NCBI RefSeq assembly: GCF_028206795.1 | Contig: NZ_JAQLFJ010000001.1 | Coordinates: 124,001 to 188,000 of the forward strand | Length of the DNA stretch: 64,000 nt | Direction: 5' to 3' | From: Collinsella aerofaciens | GTDB lineage: Bacteria; Actinomycetota; Coriobacteriia; Coriobacteriales; Coriobacteriaceae | Shown: positions 1 through 8,100 of the stretch, one piece after another | Numbering within the stretch: the first letter of the stretch is position 1 | Layout: each line of letters opens with the position of its first letter | The notes under the pieces: generated by a model | The model's database searches: none | Told to the model about the DNA's origin: nothing | The model's input: only the letters and a program-made list of their open reading frames with translations | Program-made: the position numbers and the translations under genes

Positions 1-890
1 TCACGTATGCCGAGAACTATCTGGCGCAGGGCGACCTGGCTACGGCGACGCCGCTGCTTGAGCGTCTGGTGGAGCTCGCCGAGGAGTATATCGACGCTGA
101 GTGCAAGACGGAGGAGAAGCGCCAGTACTTTAGCTTCGACAGCAAGTTTGAGCGCCTGGCCTATCGCCGCGTGGAGAAGGATCCGCGCGAGCTGGTGCAG
201 GTCGAGGTTCCCTTTGACCGCCTGTACTCCGACATGGCGTTTGCCTACATTCGCCAGCAGGATTATGTGAGTGCTCGGAATGCCCTGATGCAGGCCGTGC
301 GTTGGGATCCCATGAACTGCAACTATCGCTTGGACTTGGCCGAGCTGTTCCGCGCGCTCGAGGACAAGCAGGAGTGGGCATCGCTCTCGTTCTCGGTGCT
401 GGAGCGCGCGAGCGACGGTAAGTGCGCCGCACGCGCCTACACCAATTTGGGTCAGTACTTCTTGGAGCCCGAGACCGAGAACATTTCGGCTGCCGTGGGC
501 TGCGCGCGTCTGGCGCTGCGCCTGGCGCCCAATGATGCGCATACGACGCGCCTGCTCAACAAGATCCATACCACCTATCCGGATGCCGCGGACGAGAGTG
601 ACGACCATGTGATGGGTGAGCTCGCCCTGCAGGGCGTGCCGACCTCGCCTTCGGCCGAGATCGCCATCTGCCTGATCATGTGCGCGACCGATGCTGCAAG
701 CGACGGCGACAAGCAGGAGGCTACGCGTCTGACGGTCCGTGCCCGCGACCTGGTGGGCGAGGAGGCATGCGCGGCGATTATCAAGCTGGTGCGCGAGAGC
801 GATGCCGAGCTTAATGCCGAGCGCAGGGCAAAGCGCGAGGCTGCGGGCTCAAACGCCGATGGCGCCAAGGAGGCCGGCGATGCCCAGTAA
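1..890 (+). CDS. TPR-like repeat protein, 5' end cut by window
   Basis: The reading frame is open from base 3 to the TAA at 888-890, so the true start lies before the window; a GTG at 69 is only an internal codon. About 295 residues are visible. They are rich in Ala/Leu helices with TPR-like pairs, for example around YIRQQDYVSARNALMQA and the following LDLAELFRALEDKQEW. This suggests a helical scaffold for protein-protein contact. The C-terminus (about the last 20 residues) is charged and low in complexity. The stop overlaps the smpB start by 11 nt, which suggests co-translation with smpB. The specific role is unknown to me; no catalytic motif or signal peptide can be seen in the visible part. 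Confidence 0.6.
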   Translation, partial: TYAENYLAQGDLATATPLLERLVELAEEYIDAECKTEEKRQYFSFDSKFERLAYRRVEKDPRELVQVEVPFDRLYSDMAFAYIRQQDYVSARNALMQAVRWDPMNCNYRLDLAELFRALEDKQEWASLSFSVLERASDGKCAARAYTNLGQYFLEPETENISAAVGCARLALRLAPNDAHTTRLLNKIHTTYPDAADESDDHVMGELALQGVPTSPSAEIAICLIMCATDAASDGDKQEATRLTVRARDLVGEEACAAIIKLVRESDAELNAERRAKREAAGSNADGAKEAGDAQ

Positions 891-1350
891 GCGCGAGCGC
901 AAGCTCATTTCCAAGAATCGCTCGGCACATCACGAGTACTTTATCGATGAGACGTTTGAGTGCGGTATTGAGCTGAGCGGTACCGAGGTCAAGTCGATTC
1001 GCGAGCGCGCGTGCCAGATTACCGATACCTTCGCACTGATTCGTGGTGGGGAGTGCTGGCTCGTCGGCCTGCATATCCACCCTTATAGTCATGGTGGCGT
1101 GTGGAATCGCGATCCCGACCGTCGGCGCCGTCTGCTGCTGCACCGCAAGGAGATCGACTTTCTTGACGGCAAACTTCGCAACCGCGGCTATGCGCTGGTG
1201 CCGCTGGAGCTCTACTTTAATACCGACGGCCGCGTAAAGCTGCTGCTGGGCCTAGGCCGCGGCAAGAAGCTTTACGACAAGCGCGAGGATATGGCCAAGC
1301 GCGATGTCCAGCGCGAGATCGACCGCGCCCTCAAGGAACGCAATCGCTAG
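880..1350 (+). CDS. smpB: SsrA-binding protein SmpB
   Basis: SmpB binds tmRNA and delivers it to stalled ribosomes in trans-translation. The protein is 156 aa, the usual size. Family hallmarks are visible: an N-terminal KLISKNRSAHHEYF segment, the GIELSGTEVKSIR strand-turn region, and a basic C-terminal tail with KLYDKREDMAKRD that inserts in the decoding centre. The ATG at 880 is chosen because it starts exactly at the family N-terminus (MPSKRERK). The frame stays open upstream, but that sequence belongs to the preceding TPR gene, whose end overlaps by 11 nt. No tmRNA gene was recognised next to it; the downstream gap holds a family 2 palindrome. Confidence 0.96.
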   Translation: MPSKRERKLISKNRSAHHEYFIDETFECGIELSGTEVKSIRERACQITDTFALIRGGECWLVGLHIHPYSHGGVWNRDPDRRRRLLLHRKEIDFLDGKLRNRGYALVPLELYFNTDGRVKLLLGLGRGKKLYDKREDMAKRDVQREIDRALKERNR

Positions 1351-1362
1351 GCGTTCTGTATA

Positions 1363-1429
1363 AGTTGCGGTGGAATACGGACTGTTTTGCCTGTTTGAGG
1401 GGCTATTCAGTCCTTATTTCACCGCAACT
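1363..1429. repeat. Family 2 palindromic element, copy a
   Basis: A 67-bp imperfect inverted repeat beginning AGTTGCGGTG and ending CACCGCAACT, 13 nt after the smpB stop. The arms continue inward as GGACTG/CAGTCC. The same outer arms recur at 29368, 43526 and 54564 with exactly the same overall length and different loops. It could act as a terminator-like hairpin for smpB, but there is no clear T-run. Confidence 0.85.
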
Positions 1430-1558
1430 GCGGGCGTCTCATCTTGCTTATACTGTTTTGACACATATGTCTCAAAGGTGGTGTCCGTTGTGCGCGCCGC
1501 CTTTTTTGTGGGTACATACATCCATGAGGTTCCAACCCGCGTTAGGGGGGTGATTGTT

Positions 1559-2062
1559 ATGGACAAAACTGCGTTCTTTACCATGCCGAGCGGTCTGTAC
1601 GTGGTGAGCGCCGCGGCAGACGGGCTGCGCGCCGGCTGCGTCATCAACACTGCGGTGCAGGTGACGTCCATGCCGCCGCGCATTTCGGTTGCCGTGAACA
1701 AGGACAACGTCACCTCGGGCGTCATCGCTTCGGCCAAAGCGTTCGCGCTGACCGTGATCGATCAGACGGCCGATATGCTCTACATCGGTAACTTTGGGTT
1801 CCGCACCAGCAGCGACTATGACAAGTTTGCCAAGTACGAGACTCGCGAGACTGCTCTCGGCATGCCTTATGTGCCCGAGCACGCGGCGGCGCTGTTTAGC
1901 TGCCGTTTGATCGACACTGTGGATGTGGGCACGCATCTACTGTTTATCGGCGAGGTCGAGGATGCCGAGCGCCTAAGCGACGAGACGCCGCTCACCTACG
2001 ATTACTACCATAAGGTCCTGAAGGGCAAGACGCCTCCGAAGGCGTCCTCGTATCAAGGCTAG
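1559..2062 (+). CDS. Flavin reductase-like FMN-binding protein
   Basis: The 167-aa protein matches the FMN-binding split-barrel flavin reductase family. It has the typical N-terminal plan in which MPSGLYVVSAAADG is followed by NTAVQVTSMPPRISVAVNK, the FMN phosphate/isoalloxazine region, and then an ASAKAFALTVIDQ strand. Proteins of this type reduce or bind flavin and in anaerobes often pair with rubredoxin. The ATG at 1559 is preferred over the open frame starting at 1370 because it follows a GGGGGG Shine-Dalgarno tract at about 1545-1550 and starts at the family N-terminus. The rubredoxin gene follows 89 nt later with its own promoter. The electron donor and acceptor are inferred, not shown. 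Confidence 0.85.
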   Translation: MDKTAFFTMPSGLYVVSAAADGLRAGCVINTAVQVTSMPPRISVAVNKDNVTSGVIASAKAFALTVIDQTADMLYIGNFGFRTSSDYDKFAKYETRETALGMPYVPEHAAALFSCRLIDTVDVGTHLLFIGEVEDAERLSDETPLTYDYYHKVLKGKTPPKASSYQG

Positions 2063-2079
2063 AAATGTTTTAAAAATAC

Positions 2080-2107
2080 TTGCATTATATTATTGAGAAT
2101 CTATACT
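2080..2107 (+). promoter_or_regulatory. Sigma-70-type promoter for rubredoxin
   Basis: TTGCAT at 2080-2085 and TATACT at 2102-2107 are separated by 16 bp in an AT-rich gap after the flavin reductase stop. The rubredoxin start lies 45 nt downstream. The match is read by eye. Confidence 0.6.
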
Positions 2108-2151
2108 GATAAATGAAGTACATCACCAGTCGCGTTCGAGAGGAGAACATC

Positions 2152-2295
2152 ATGGCTGAGGAGAAGAAGACCTATAAGTTCGTGTGCGTCGTTTGCGGTT
2201 ACGAGGTTGAGGTCGATACGCCCGAGCTGCCCGAGGATTATGTGTGCCCGGTATGCGGCGTCGGTCCCGATCAGTTTGAGCTCGTCGAGGAGTAG
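2152..2295 (+). CDS. Rubredoxin
   Basis: A 47-aa one-iron electron carrier. Two CxxC knuckles are visible, CVVCGY near residue 12 and CPVCGV near residue 34, with the usual [11 protein letters not shown] context that ligates a single Fe. The ATG at 2152 is chosen because GAGAGGAG lies 6 nt upstream at about 2138-2145; an in-frame ATG at 2113 would add a 13-residue non-family extension. Rubredoxins feed electrons to superoxide reductase, rubrerythrin or flavodiiron proteins. Here it sits after a flavin reductase-like gene, and the superoxide reductase gene lies far downstream at 62.3 kb. A strong hairpin terminator follows. Confidence 0.95.
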   Translation: MAEEKKTYKFVCVVCGYEVEVDTPELPEDYVCPVCGVGPDQFELVEE

Positions 2296-2336
2296 CTCGC
2301 AGACACACGGCGAAAGCCGAACATAGCTCTGTCCAA

Positions 2337-2373
2337 GGGCCCCGGTCGGTCATCCCGGCCGGGGCCCTTTTCC
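2337..2373 (+). terminator. Rho-independent terminator after rubredoxin
   Basis: A GGGCCCCGG/CCGGGGCCC stem is followed by TTTTCC, 42 nt after the rubredoxin stop. The T-run merges with a half copy of another palindrome (TTTTCCTCCGTC, about 2368-2393) that is complete at 29476-29539. Confidence 0.85.
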
Positions 2374-2438
2374 TCCGTCTCCAAAGGATCACGGTTGCTG
2401 TTGACCGATCCTGTCTGTTGTGAGTCCGGCCGACCGTT

Positions 2439-2497
2439 TGTCTCAATCTGTAACATCTAGCAGTGAAAACGGGGTCTACGTGTTACAGATTGAGACA
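2439..2497. repeat. Family 1 palindromic element, copy 1
   Basis: Left arm TCTCAATCTGTAAC at 2441; right arm starts TTACAG at 2483, 42 nt later. It lies between the convergent rubredoxin and mntH genes and is followed by copy 2 at a pitch of 80 bp. Confidence 0.9.
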
Positions 2498-2518
2498 AAC
2501 GGAGCTGTCCCTCGGAAT

Positions 2519-2577
2519 AATCTCGACCTGTAACATCTAGACATCAAAAGCGGGTTTAGATGTTACAGATCGAGACG
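2519..2577. repeat. Family 1 palindromic element, copy 2
   Basis: Left arm at 2521 (TCTCGACCTGTAAC), right arm at 2563, again 42 nt apart. The inner bases ATCTA/TAGAT also pair. It ends 26 nt before the mntH stop (minus strand). Confidence 0.9.
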
Positions 2578-2603
2578 TTTGACTGGGTGGACATGCGGCC
2601 TCG

Positions 2604-3860
2604 TTACATCCCGGTCAACAGCACGGCGTCGAGCGCCGTTACGACGACACCGATCCCTACAAGCAGCGCGTTGAGCGGGCGCGAATTGGCGTATTTGCCC
2701 ATGACGCGGCGTGAACTGGTGAGCCGTATGAGCACAAAGACCGTAATCGGCAGCTGAAGCGACAGCAGCGCCTGGCTCCAGATGAGACCTTCAAAGGGAT
2801 TTGGAACGACCAGGCACGCCGCCACTGCTCCGGCAAAGCAGAGTGCCACGCCAATCGATGAGTGTCGGTCGTGGATGTCGTATTCCTCGTCGAACATGCC
2901 CGCAGTGATGGTTCCCGCCGCCATGCCCGCTGTCACGCTGCTCGAGAGGCCCGCAAACAGTAGCGCCACGGCAAAGATGGTCGCGCTTGCCGGGCCCAGA
3001 ATGGGGGAGAGCGTGGCCGCTGCGACGGCGAGGTCGTCTACGACAATGCCGTGCGCAAAGAAGGTCGTTGCGGCCAGGATGACCATGGCCGAGTTGATTG
3101 CCCAGCCCACGCCCATCGAAAAGAGCGTGTCGAAGAGCTCGTAGCGCAGACGCTCTTCGATAACCTGCTCGCCTTGGCCTTCGAAGTGCATGGATTGGAT
3201 GACCTCGGAGTGCAGAAAAAGGTTGTGGGGCATAACGACCGCACCCAGGACACTCACGATAATCGCGGCAGAGCCAGTGGGCATACTGGGCGTGATCCAG
3301 CTTGCGGCGGCCTGCGGCCAGTCGACCTTGACCAGCGCAAGCTCGGCCAAAAACGAGAGTCCTACCACGCCTACGAAGGCGATGATCCAGCGTTCGGCAC
3401 GTTTGTAGGAGTTGGTCATGAGCATCGCCATCGATACTGCCGCCACGATGACGCAGCCCGCGCGCACGGGCAGCCCAAAGAGCATTTGAAGGGCAATCGC
3501 GCCGCCCAGGACTTCGGCCATGGCGGTGGCGATGGTCGCGAGATAGGCGCTGCCGAGCACCGCGCGTCCCACGATGCGGGGGAGAAAGCGGGTCGTGGCC
3601 TCGGCAAGACAGGCGCCCGTGGCGATACCCAAGTGTGCCGCGTTGTGCTGCAGCACAATGAGCATAATCGTGGACAGCGTGACGATCCACAGCAGCGCGT
3701 AGCCAAACTGCGAGCCCGCGGCCATATTGGAGGCCCAGTTGCCCGGGTCGATAAAGCCGACGGTCACAAGCAGCCCGGGGCCGATATGCCGCGCAATATC
3801 TAGGCCTCCGTGACCACCGGTGCGTCGGGAGCCAAAGTGTTGTTTGAGATGGTTGAGCAT
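2604..3860 (-). CDS. mntH: NRAMP-family Mn2+/Fe2+ transporter
   Basis: A proton-coupled divalent metal importer in the cytoplasmic membrane, 418 aa with about eleven hydrophobic segments. The two metal-site signatures are present: DPGN at residues 38-41 in TM1 and MPHN at 210-213 in TM6, where the Asp, Asn and Met ligate Mn2+/Fe2+. The start at 3860 (MLNHLKQ) is chosen because GGAG lies 6-9 nt upstream. The frame extends 12 codons further, but without a ribosome site. It lies 75 nt downstream of gpmA on the same strand and may be co-transcribed; phosphoglycerate mutases of some bacteria need Mn, but this gpmA is the cofactor-dependent type. No Mn regulator site was recognised. Confidence 0.93.
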   Translation of the reverse strand: MLNHLKQHFGSRRTGGHGGLDIARHIGPGLLVTVGFIDPGNWASNMAAGSQFGYALLWIVTLSTIMLIVLQHNAAHLGIATGACLAEATTRFLPRIVGRAVLGSAYLATIATAMAEVLGGAIALQMLFGLPVRAGCVIVAAVSMAMLMTNSYKRAERWIIAFVGVVGLSFLAELALVKVDWPQAAASWITPSMPTGSAAIIVSVLGAVVMPHNLFLHSEVIQSMHFEGQGEQVIEERLRYELFDTLFSMGVGWAINSAMVILAATTFFAHGIVVDDLAVAAATLSPILGPASATIFAVALLFAGLSSSVTAGMAAGTITAGMFDEEYDIHDRHSSIGVALCFAGAVAACLVVPNPFEGLIWSQALLSLQLPITVFVLIRLTSSRRVMGKYANSRPLNALLVGIGVVVTALDAVLLTGM

Positions 3861-3935
3861 GGTGCGCTCCTGTGTATGGGCGGCGTGACGTCGCATCTGG
3901 GCCGTGCGGCGCCACGCGTCGGTTTTGGGTTGGGG

Positions 3936-4709
3936 CTACTTGTGTGCTTTGCCCTGATTGGCCACGGCGTCGATCTTGGCGGCGATGGTCGCCGGGTCGC
4001 CGATGTAGCGCTTGTCGAGGACGTTGAAATCGGTGTCGAAGGTGTAGACGAGCGGCACGCCGGTGGGGATGTTGACCTTGAGGATCTCCTCGGGCGTGAG
4101 GTGCTCGAGCTTCATGACGAGTGAGCGCAGGGAGTTGCCGTGTGCGGCGATGAGTACGCGCTTGCCGGCGAGCATCTGGGGGCGAATCTCGTCTTCGAAA
4201 TAAGGCCAGGCGCGGGCGATCGTGTCCTTGAGGCACTCGGTATAGGGCAGCTGATCGGGCGCGACATCACGGTATTGCTCCTGGGTGTGGGGATCGCGCG
4301 CGTCGTCCGGTTCGAGTGCCGGCGGGCAGACATCGAAGGAGCGGCGCCAGATGAGCACCTGCTCGTCGCCGTGCTCCGCTGCGGCATCGGCCTTGTTGAG
4401 ACCCTGCAACGCTCCGTAGTGGCGCTCGTTGAGCTTCCAGGATTTGATGACGGGCAACCACTCGCGATCCATTTGGTCGAGCACGATGTCGAGGGTGTGA
4501 ATTGCGCGCTTGAGACGCGAGGTGTAGCAGACGTCGAAGTCGAAGCCCGCTTCTTTGAGGGCTCGACCGCCTGCGGCGGCTTCTTCGCGGCCCGTGTCCG
4601 TGAGCTCAACATCGGTCCAGCCGGTGAACAGGTTGAGTTTGTTCCACTCGGATTCTCCGTGACGGATAAGGACAAGTTGCATTGTCTGTCGGTCTGCTCG
4701 GTGCGCCAT
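3936..4709 (-). CDS. gpmA: 2,3-bisphosphoglycerate-dependent phosphoglycerate mutase
   Basis: Interconverts 3- and 2-phosphoglycerate in glycolysis through a phosphohistidine. The protein is 257 aa, the family size. The RHGESEWN catalytic motif at residues 16-23 carries the phospho-acceptor His17, followed by [13 protein letters not shown]. Later come [12 protein letters not shown] with the acid/base Glu and AAHGNSLR with the second His. The start at 4709 follows AGGAGG by 5 nt on the minus strand. A second Met at residue 10 fits the common family N-terminus (MQLVLIRHG), but the upstream ribosome site favours 4709. It is divergent from gltB across a gap with two family 1 elements. Confidence 0.96.
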   Translation of the reverse strand: MAHRADRQTMQLVLIRHGESEWNKLNLFTGWTDVELTDTGREEAAAGGRALKEAGFDFDVCYTSRLKRAIHTLDIVLDQMDREWLPVIKSWKLNERHYGALQGLNKADAAAEHGDEQVLIWRRSFDVCPPALEPDDARDPHTQEQYRDVAPDQLPYTECLKDTIARAWPYFEDEIRPQMLAGKRVLIAAHGNSLRSLVMKLEHLTPEEILKVNIPTGVPLVYTFDTDFNVLDKRYIGDPATIAAKIDAVANQGKAHK

Positions 4710-4846
4710 AGGGGCCTCCTTGATCTGGCACGGTGTGCGTGCCGTTTGCTTGACGCCGCAAAGGATACCCGTTTTAGGCTAAAAAGTTAACCAAGACTAA
4801 CAAAATTGTTGTATTTGAATGGGCTGGCGAAAGGGGGCTGCCGAAA

Positions 4847-4905
4847 TGTCTCGATCTGTAACAACTAGGGATGGAAATTGGGCCTAGCTGTTACAGATCG
4901 AGACA
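4847..4905. repeat. Family 1 palindromic element, copy 3
   Basis: Left arm TCTCGATCTGTAAC at 4849, right arm TTACAG at 4891 (42 nt). Inner CTAG is mirrored as CCTAG. It lies in the divergent gpmA-gltB gap, so it cannot simply be a terminator. Confidence 0.9.
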
Positions 4906-4926
4906 AACCAAAACCGTCCTGCAGAA

Positions 4927-4985
4927 AATCTCAATCCGTAACATCTAGGGGCCAAAATCGGCTCCTCCTGTTACAGATTGAGATG
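4927..4985. repeat. Family 1 palindromic element, copy 4
   Basis: Left arm TCTCAATCCGTAAC at 4929, right arm at 4971 (42 nt). Its left anchor is exactly 80 bp from copy 3. Confidence 0.9.
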
Positions 4986-5168
4986 TTTGAAGAGGTGAGT
5001 TTGCAGGCCGAACTTGGGGCCTATGTTGTCGCCCTTGAGGTCGGCGGTACCCACTCGTAAGGTGTGCGTTACGCGATTGTTTCGAAACGGGCGGGAAACA
5101 CAGCGGGCCGGCGATGCTCTTAGTATGCCTAGTCAACTGACTGTCTAAATATCTAGGGGAGGATCGCG

Positions 5169-8100
5169 ATGCAGGCAGATTCCGCTCAGCAGCAGGGCCT
5201 TTATCGCCCAGAATTCGACCACGATGCATGCGGCATCGGCGCGCTTGCCGATATCAATGGTGAGCGCCATCACCAGATTCTGGACGACGCGCTGTCCATT
5301 CTGGTCAACTTGGAGCACCGCGGCGGCACGGGCCTCGAGAAGAACACCGGCGATGGCGCCGGTATCCTGTTCCAGGTTCCGCATCACTTTTTTCGTAAAG
5401 AGGCTCAAAAGTGCGGCCAGATTCTGCCGGCAGAGGGCGACTATGGCGTGGCCATGCTGTTCTTCCCGCAGGACGACAAGGGCGTAGAGGATGCCCGCCG
5501 CGTGTTTGAGGAGGGCTGCGCCGAGGCCGGCGTGCCGCTGCTCTTTTGGCGCGAGGTGCCGGTCGACCCGCACGACCTGGGCGAGACGGCCCGCGCCTGC
5601 ATGCCTACTATCCTGCAGGCCTTCCTGGGCCGCCCCGACGACACGCCGGCAGGTGACGCCTTCGAGCGCCGCCTGTACGTGTGCCGCCGCACCATCGAGA
5701 AGAAGGCCGACGCCGAGTTTGCCCTGCGAGACAAGATCTTCTACGTGTGCTCCATGAGCTCGCGCACTATCGTGTACAAGGGCATGCTCGTCGCCACGCA
5801 GATGCGCCGCTTCTTCATCGACCTCAACGATGCCGCCGTCAAAACGGCCGTGGCGCTCGTCCACTCGCGCTACTCCACCAACACCACGCCCAGCTGGGAG
5901 CGTGCGCACCCCAACCGCTTTATCATCCACAACGGCGAGATTAACACCCTCAAGGGCAACGTCAACTGGGTCCGCGCCCGCGAGCCCAACCTGTACAGCC
6001 CCGTGCTGCAGCACGATCTTGAGCGCGTGATGCCCATCATCAACCGCGAGGGCTCCGATTCCGCGATTCTGGACAACGTGCTTGAGTTCCTGGTCATGAA
6101 CGGCCGTCCGCTCACGCGTGCCGCGTCTATGTTGCTGCCCGAGCCATGGGACCACAACGACAACCTGGGTGAGGAACGCCGCGCCTACGACGCTTACCAG
6201 TCCATGCTCATGGAGCCGTGGGACGGTCCTGCCGCTATCGCCTTTACCGATGGCCGTACCCTGGGCGCCGCCCTCGACCGTAACGGCCTGCGTCCCGCCC
6301 GCTATTATGTGACGCGCGACGGTCGTTTTATGCTGGCAAGCGAGGTGGGCACCATCGAGGTGAGCCCCGAGAACATCCTGACGAGCGGCTGCTTGGGACC
6401 GGGCCAGATGCTCGAGGTCGATTTTGCTCGCGGCCGCGTAATCTACAACGACGAGCTGCGCGCCCGCTATGCCAAGGAAAAGCCCTACCGCGACTGGATT
6501 GCCGAGGAGACGCTGACTATCGACGCGCTCGATGAGCCCGCCGCGCCCGCGCCCGCCGAGGATGCCGAGGTGCCCGCCGCCGTGCGCATGGCCAAGCTCG
6601 GCTATCACTGGGATGATGCTGACGAGGTCGTGCGCCCCATGGCCCAGCAGGGCAAGGCCCCGCTCGCCTCGATGGGTATCGATGCGCCGTTGGCCTGCCT
6701 GTCCAAGAAGACGCGTTCGTTCTTTGACTACTTCTATCAGCTGTTCGCTCAGGTCACGAATCCTCCGATCGATGCCCTGCGCGAGCACATGGTGACTTCG
6801 ACCACGCTCTACCTGGGCAACCACGGCAACCTGCTCGAGGATTCCCGCACGGCCTGTCAGCTGGTGCGCTTGGAGCGCCCATTGCTCAACGAGGAAGAGT
6901 TCGAGCATATCTGTGCCATCGACCGTGTTGGCTTTAAGACCCGTCGTTTCCGTGCCGTCTACCGCCGCGATGCCGGCGAGGGCGCGCTGCAGGCTGCGCT
7001 CAAACAGCTTGCCGAGGACGTTGAGGCTGCGGTCCGCGACGGCGTGAACATTGTGGTGTTGAGCGATCGTGCCGCTGCGGGCGAGGTGCCCGTGCCGTCG
7101 CTGCTCGCCGTGGGCTGCGTGCACAACCACCTGATCCGCGCCGGCGTTCGTACTTTTGCCGACATCGTGGTGGAGTGCGGTGACGCCGTGTCCCCGCACG
7201 ACTTTGCGGCACTGGTGGGCTACTCCGCGAGCGGCATCTATCCGTACAACGCACATGCGTGCATCCGCGATCTGGCGGCACGCGGCGACCTGGACGTGAC
7301 GGCCGAGCAGGGCATCGCCAACTACAACAAGGCTGCGACCGCCGGCATCGTCTCCATCATGTCCAAGATGGGCATCTCCACGGTGCAGAGCTACCATTCG
7401 GCGCAGATCTTCGAAGCCGTGGGCTTTACGCCGGAGTTCGTCAACGCGTACTTTGCCGGCACGGTGAGCCGTGTGGGCGGTATGGGTGTCGAGGACGTTG
7501 AACGCGAGCAAAACGAGCGCTACGACGCCGCGCTCGCTATCCTTAAGAGCCCGGCTCCCGATCAGCTGCCCACGCTGGGCCTGACCAAGTGGCGCCCGCT
7601 CGGCGGCGAGGAACACCTCATCGACCCCCAGACCGTCTACCTGCTGCAGACCGCCTGCCGTGAGGACAGCTACGACACCTTTAAGGAGTACAGCGCCCGC
7701 CTGCACCGCACCGGCCGTGCCGTGCGTCTGCGCGACTTGCTCGACTTTGATGCCAGCGGCCGCACGCCGGTTTCGCTCGACGAGGTCGAGCCCGCGCTCA
7801 ACATCGTCCGCCGCTTTAACACCGGCGCCATGTCGTACGGCTCCATCAGCAAGGAAGCACACGAGTGCATGGCCATCGCCATGAACCGCCTGCACGGCCG
7901 TTCCAACTCGGGCGAGGGCGGTGAGGATCCGCGTCGCGAGACCCCGCTGGCTAACGGTGATTCCAAGAACTCCGCGATCAAGCAGGTGGCAAGTGCGCGC
8001 TTTGGCGTGACGAGCCGCTACCTGTGCAGCGCCTTCGAGATTCAGATCAAGATGGCCCAGGGCGCCAAGCCCGGCGAGGGTGGCCACCTGCCCGGCAAGA

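Larger units (their letters stand above)
4710..5168. other. Divergent gpmA-gltB intergenic region
   Basis: This 459-bp gap between divergent genes holds two family 1 elements in tandem at 80 bp pitch and must carry both promoters. It is AT-richer near 4780-4820. No open frame, RNA gene or convincing -35/-10 pair could be supported by eye. Confidence 0.6.

Noticed and set aside
1351..1558. A possible tmRNA gene after smpB
   Set aside because: The gap is only 208 bp, mostly a palindrome, and no tRNA-like ends or tag-coding sequence were seen.
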